Of a stretch of 9,261 bases of DNA, positions 6,000 to 9,261 are shown piece by piece. The position numbers were made by a program, and so were the translations under genes. The stretch covers positions 1 to 9,261 of the forward strand of contig JAHZIU010000273.1 of assembly GCA_022601315.1 (NCBI GenBank), given 5' to 3'. The notes beneath the pieces were generated by a model, which saw nothing but the letters and a program-made list of their open reading frames with translations, had not been told where the DNA came from and did no database searches. Source of the stretch: Betaproteobacteria bacterium. Lineage in GTDB: Bacteria > Pseudomonadota > Gammaproteobacteria > Burkholderiales > Nitrosomonadaceae. Numbering within the stretch: the stretch's first letter is position 1; the number at the start of each line of letters is the position of its first letter.

Positions 6000-7388
6000 A
6001 TGGCGCAACCATCAATCAGTATCGAACTTGATCAGCAAGTAGATTCCTTCAAAACGCCACCGCATTCCATTGAAACTGAGCAATCTGTTTTAGGTGGGTT
6101 GATGTTAGACAATCATTCCTGGGACAAAATTGCTGACATCATTACCGATGATGATTTTTATCGCCATGATCACAAGCTGATTTATCATCACATCTGTAAA
6201 CTGATTGAACATAACAAACCGGCGGATGTAGTTACTGTTGCAGAATCTCTTGAATTATCAGCAGAATTACAAACAGTTGGTGGGCTCGCCTATATTGGCG
6301 CCATTGCGCAAAACACACCATCCGCAGCAAATATTAAGCGCTACGCAGAAATTGTTAGAGAACGCTCTATTATGCGTAATCTTGCACAAGTTGGCGTACA
6401 AATCACCGATTCCGCATACAATCCGGCAGGACGTACCGCAGCAAACCTACTGGATGAAGCCGAATCCAAAGTTTTTGAAATTGCGGAAGAAGGTGCACGC
6501 GGCAAAGAAGGCTTTATCGATATACAACCCCTATTAAAACAAGTTGTCGAGCGCATAGAGCTACTCTACAACCGGGATAACCCCAGTGATGTCACCGGTA
6601 TCGCCTCAGGCTTTCATGATCTAGATCAGAAAACTTCGGGCTTTCAACCTGGCGATTTGATTATTGTCGCTGGCAGACCATCCATGGGAAAAACCGCTTT
6701 TTCCCTCAATATTGCAGAAAATGTAGCGCTTGACCTGAATAAACCAGTCGCTGTTTTCAGTATGGAGATGGGCGGTACACAATTGGCCATGCGTATGCTC
6801 GGGTCTGTCGGCAGACTTGACCAACATAAAGTACGTACCGGTCGTCTGGAAGATGAAGACTGGCCCAAACTTACGCATGCGCTCGGAAAACTAAACGATG
6901 CGCCTATTCATATTGATGAAAGTGCTGCGCTCAATGCATTAGAACTCCGTGCCAGAGCCAGACGACTATATCGTCAATTTGGTGGATTGGGATTAATTGT
7001 CGTAGATTACTTGCAATTAATGGCTTCAACACGCCAAGGAGAAAACCGCGCTACAGAGATTTCAGAGATTTCCCGTGCTCTCAAAGCCCTCGCTAAGGAA
7101 TTAAAAGTTCCGGTCATTGCTTTGTCCCAATTAAACCGTAGCCTTGAGCAACGGCCTAATAAGCGCCCAGTCATGTCAGATTTACGTGAATCAGGCGCAA
7201 TTGAACAAGATGCGGATGTCATTCTCTTTATCTACCGAGACGAAGTATACGATCCAGATACGCAAGACAAGGGTATGGCTGAGATTATCATAGGCAAACA
7301 ACGAAATGGCCCAATAGGAACCGTGAATCTAACATTCCTGGGCGAATATACGCGCTTTGAAAGTTATGCAAGAACAGAATATTACTAG
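6000..7388 (+). CDS. dnaB: Replicative DNA helicase DnaB
   Basis: DnaB is the hexameric ATP-driven helicase that unwinds DNA 5' to 3' at the replication fork and recruits primase. The 462-aa protein is of normal length. The N-terminal primase-interacting domain (about 18-125) starts with PPHSIETEQSVLGGLMLDN, then a linker and the RecA-like ATPase domain. Motifs in order are Walker A GRPSMGKT (225-232), FSMEM with Glu256 (253-257), Walker B LIVVDYLQL (332-340), SQLNRSLEQRP (376-386), SDLRESGAIEQDAD (393-406), and GKQRNGP with the Lys433/Arg435 finger (432-438). No intein is present at the usual P-loop site. The ATG at 6000 is preceded at 5 nt by GGGG (5991-5994). It is probably transcribed separately from the rplI operon. 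A MITE-like element begins at the base right after its TAG stop. Confidence 0.98.
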   Translation: MAQPSISIELDQQVDSFKTPPHSIETEQSVLGGLMLDNHSWDKIADIITDDDFYRHDHKLIYHHICKLIEHNKPADVVTVAESLELSAELQTVGGLAYIGAIAQNTPSAANIKRYAEIVRERSIMRNLAQVGVQITDSAYNPAGRTAANLLDEAESKVFEIAEEGARGKEGFIDIQPLLKQVVERIELLYNRDNPSDVTGIASGFHDLDQKTSGFQPGDLIIVAGRPSMGKTAFSLNIAENVALDLNKPVAVFSMEMGGTQLAMRMLGSVGRLDQHKVRTGRLEDEDWPKLTHALGKLNDAPIHIDESAALNALELRARARRLYRQFGGLGLIVVDYLQLMASTRQGENRATEISEISRALKALAKELKVPVIALSQLNRSLEQRPNKRPVMSDLRESGAIEQDADVILFIYRDEVYDPDTQDKGMAEIIIGKQRNGPIGTVNLTFLGEYTRFESYARTEYY

Positions 7389-7627
7389 CCTGAAATTGCA
7401 TCAATACGTTAGATTTTGGCCTGTAATCGTTATTCCTGTTGTTTTTTAGCAAATTTCTAGAAAATACAGTTTGTACTTATGACTCACTTGCTGGTTTTTA
7501 ACTTGCGTTGTATTGAATAGAACGTACATGCTCTCTACGCCGTAGAATAACTGCGTCTCCGGTCGCGAGCACGCTCAATTCAACACAAGGCGGCGTTTAA
7601 ATGCCACCAACTGGTGCAATATTCAGG
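7389..7627. mobile_element. MITE-like non-autonomous element, copy B (239 bp)
   Basis: This is the second copy of the element at 3471-3710, in the same orientation and about 90% identical, one base shorter because of a deletion in its left inverted end (CCTGAAATTGCATCAAT). The right end is intact (AATATTCAGG at 7618-7627). It starts at the base after the dnaB TAG stop (7386-7388). The left flank CTAG and right flank ATAG may be a decayed 4-bp target duplication; the CTAG includes the dnaB stop codon. It does not encode a protein: the frame open in copy A is closed here by TAG. Any dnaB transcript termination must occur within or beyond it. Confidence 0.8.
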
Positions 7628-7679
7628 ATAGCGCTCTATTTAAATGATATTTTTTTGATACAGTTGAAGGAGCGAAGTG

Positions 7680-8681
7680 TTAATGACTCAAAACAATTCG
7701 ATAACGAGCATCACCCTTTGCCAAATGGGCCAATGCCTCATTCACCTGATCAAAACGATATGTTTCAATAACTGGCCTGATATCATGTTGCGCTACAAAA
7801 TCCAGCATAGCCCTTATACTGGCAGGACTACCCACAGGTGAACCAGAAATTGAATTTTGCCTTAGAATTAACGGAAAAACCGCAATATTCAGTGGCTCCA
7901 AAGTAGCGCCTACAAAATGTAAGCGACCTTTTGGACGCAATGTAGCCAGATAGGCATTCCAGTTAAGGCTTACATTTACAGTCGACAAAATCAAATCAAA
8001 TTGCCCAGCCGCAGACTCCAATTCATCTGGGAGTTTTGAATTCAAGGTGTTATGTGCGCCCAATTCCAGTGCTTCTGTACGTTTGGCTTCACTGGAGGTA
8101 AAAGCCGTTACATGACAACCCCAGGCTTTTAGAAACTGTAATGCAATATGCCCCAAACCACCAATACCAATCACAGCAACCCGGGCTGTTGGCTGAATAT
8201 CAAATTGTAGTAATGGATTAAAAACAGTGATGCCACCACAGAAAAGTGGTCCAGCAGTTTGTGCGTCAATAGATTCTGGTAATGCTACAACACTGGCCGC
8301 GTTCGCGCGCACTTTATCTGCGAAACCGCCATGGCGGCCAACTATTGTTGGTTCAGCGTGCGCACAAAGGTTATGGTCGCCGGACATGCAAGTCGTGCAC
8401 GTCATACAATAACTTGAATGCCAACCCAAACCAACACGCTGCCCCAGATTAAATTGATGTACAAGTGCGCCCTTATCGACAACCACACCAACAATTTCAT
8501 GACCGGGCACAAATGGATATTGGGTAATCCCCCACTCATTATCCAGCATACTCAGATCACTATGGCAAATACCACAATGTTCTACAGCAATCTCTACTTC
8601 CTCAACACCTAAAGACCCGGGATCATACTCATAAGGCTGAAGCTGCTCACCCGGTTCAAATGCTGCGTACGCTTTTATCAT
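7680..8681 (-). CDS. Zinc-dependent alcohol dehydrogenase, YahK/CAD-like
   Basis: This is a medium-chain dehydrogenase/reductase that interconverts alcohols and aldehydes with NAD(P)(H) in the cytoplasm. The 333-aa protein carries all expected metal ligands. The catalytic zinc is held by Cys39 (GICHSD), His61-Glu62 (PGHE) and Cys148 (FCGG). The structural zinc is held by Cys92, Cys95, Cys98 and Cys106 ([15 protein letters not shown]). The Rossmann fold has GIGGLG (172-177). The next strand ends in FTSSEAKR without an acidic residue, which in the cinnamyl-alcohol-dehydrogenase-like group goes with NADPH preference; the cofactor is therefore inferred. The length is slightly shorter than E. coli YahK (about 349 aa), but both domains are complete. 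The start ATG has AAAGG 7 nt upstream (8689-8693). It is 160 bp downstream of the adhesin-like gene on the same strand. The natural substrate is unknown; aldehyde detoxification is plausible. Confidence 0.92.
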   Translation of the reverse strand: MIKAYAAFEPGEQLQPYEYDPGSLGVEEVEIAVEHCGICHSDLSMLDNEWGITQYPFVPGHEIVGVVVDKGALVHQFNLGQRVGLGWHSSYCMTCTTCMSGDHNLCAHAEPTIVGRHGGFADKVRANAASVVALPESIDAQTAGPLFCGGITVFNPLLQFDIQPTARVAVIGIGGLGHIALQFLKAWGCHVTAFTSSEAKRTEALELGAHNTLNSKLPDELESAAGQFDLILSTVNVSLNWNAYLATLRPKGRLHFVGATLEPLNIAVFPLILRQNSISGSPVGSPASIRAMLDFVAQHDIRPVIETYRFDQVNEALAHLAKGDARYRIVLSH

Positions 8682-8841
8682 CCGATTGCCTTTGTCTTAT
8701 TTGACAGTAAAAACTTCCTGCCTGAAATAGAAGATTGTAAAGTTAACTATTGCAACGAAGTCACAAATATTTATCCGAGCAAATACAAATACATACGACT
8801 CTAAAACATTGGATGCCTATGCACGTCAAATTGACAATACG

Positions 8842-9234
8842 CTATTTACCACAAGCAACTTTCCACTCGGTTTCACCCATACTCTCAGCTTCTACTTCTT
8901 CCCATTCCTGAGGTTGGTTATATGAACGAACAAGCCGTCCCTTCTCCATATTCCAGCTAAATAGCTTGAAAGCCAGGATTCTCATATGTCTTCCCTGGCA
9001 ATCGTAGTCACGCCGAATTGATTTTGATGAAAAGTTAACACCTGAAGCTTTCTGCTCATTTTTATAGTCAATCAAAGTCCACATCTTAACCCTATTGCCT
9101 GCCTTACGAATAGTGGTCAAGTCAGCGTAAGCAATGTAACCGCCTGCCTCATCACTCTTACCCATCTCAGTCCATTCTGCCATCGTGTTAGTGCTCATGA
9201 GAATCAGCGTTAAAGTTATTAGTAGTTTTTTCAT
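8842..9234 (-). CDS. Exported surface-adhesin E-like small protein
   Basis: The chosen start gives a 130-aa protein with a clear signal peptide: KK, a hydrophobic core LLITLTLILM, then STNTMA before EW, with likely cleavage after AMA-type TMA at about residue 18. It is therefore exported to the periplasm or cell surface. The mature part (EWTEMGKSDEAGGYIAYADLTTIRKAGNRVKMW...) and its end (about 75-130: a DYDC, then RILAF, ending EWKVACGK) match what I know of the surface-adhesin protein E family, including two Cys likely to form a disulfide. The best-studied member is Haemophilus protein E, but most relatives are uncharacterised small proteins, and adhesion should not be assumed. Upstream in-frame ATGs at 9249 and 9258 would extend the N-terminus; I chose 9234 because of the signal-peptide layout, although its ribosome site (GAGAAAA) is weak. 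The frame is open to the window edge, so a start outside is not excluded. Confidence 0.78.
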   Translation of the reverse strand: MKKLLITLTLILMSTNTMAEWTEMGKSDEAGGYIAYADLTTIRKAGNRVKMWTLIDYKNEQKASGVNFSSKSIRRDYDCQGRHMRILAFKLFSWNMEKGRLVRSYNQPQEWEEVEAESMGETEWKVACGK

Positions 9235-9261
9235 AATGTATTTTCTCATTCCGGTCATCAG

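Noticed and set aside
7628..7679. Terminator for the alcohol dehydrogenase gene
   Set aside because: An A-run and short palindromes occur, but no stem with a following U-run could be drawn on the minus strand.

Overview
The window looks like a chromosomal segment of a betaproteobacterium, most likely a Nitrosomonas-type ammonia oxidiser with moderate to low GC. The gene order rpsF-priB-rpsR-rplI-dnaB, with PriB encoded between S6 and S18, points to Beta/Gammaproteobacteria. The style of the S6, DnaB and surface-adhesin-E-like proteins narrows it further. This assignment rests on remembered family resemblance, not on a database search.

Layout. At the left edge is the last part of an aldo/keto reductase (+). 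It is followed by a short intergenic region with four 11-bp-phased repeats that resemble a PhoB box, then a 64-aa protein of unknown function (+). Three leftward genes follow: an HDOD-domain protein, trpC and trpD, with trpD-trpC forming a tight tryptophan biosynthesis pair. A 536-bp divergent intergenic region separates trpD from the rightward rpsF-priB-rpsR-rplI operon. It holds a 240-bp MITE-like element (copy A) and a good sigma-70-type promoter for rpsF. The operon ends at a strong intrinsic terminator. A 502-bp gap precedes dnaB (+). A second copy of the MITE-like element (copy B) starts at the base after the dnaB stop codon. Two leftward genes close the window: a zinc-dependent alcohol dehydrogenase and a small exported protein of the surface-adhesin E type.

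How the genes fit together. TrpD and TrpC carry out the second and fourth chemical steps from chorismate to tryptophan; trpE, trpG and trpF are not in the window. S6, S18 and L9 are ribosomal proteins, PriB is a replication-restart protein and DnaB is the replicative helicase, so the central block joins translation and replication. The HDOD protein, alcohol dehydrogenase and adhesin-like protein appear to be independent units.

Most notable observations: (1) a Pho-box-like array ahead of an uncharacterised small gene; (2) a pair of same-orientation MITE-like elements with 18-bp inverted ends, bracketing an essential operon; (3) two insertions on the catalytic face of the TrpC barrel; (4) a long acidic S6 tail whose stop codon lies in frame, one codon before a TTG-initiated priB. 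I see no defence system, phage, CRISPR array or RNA gene, and most of the window is ordinary core genome.
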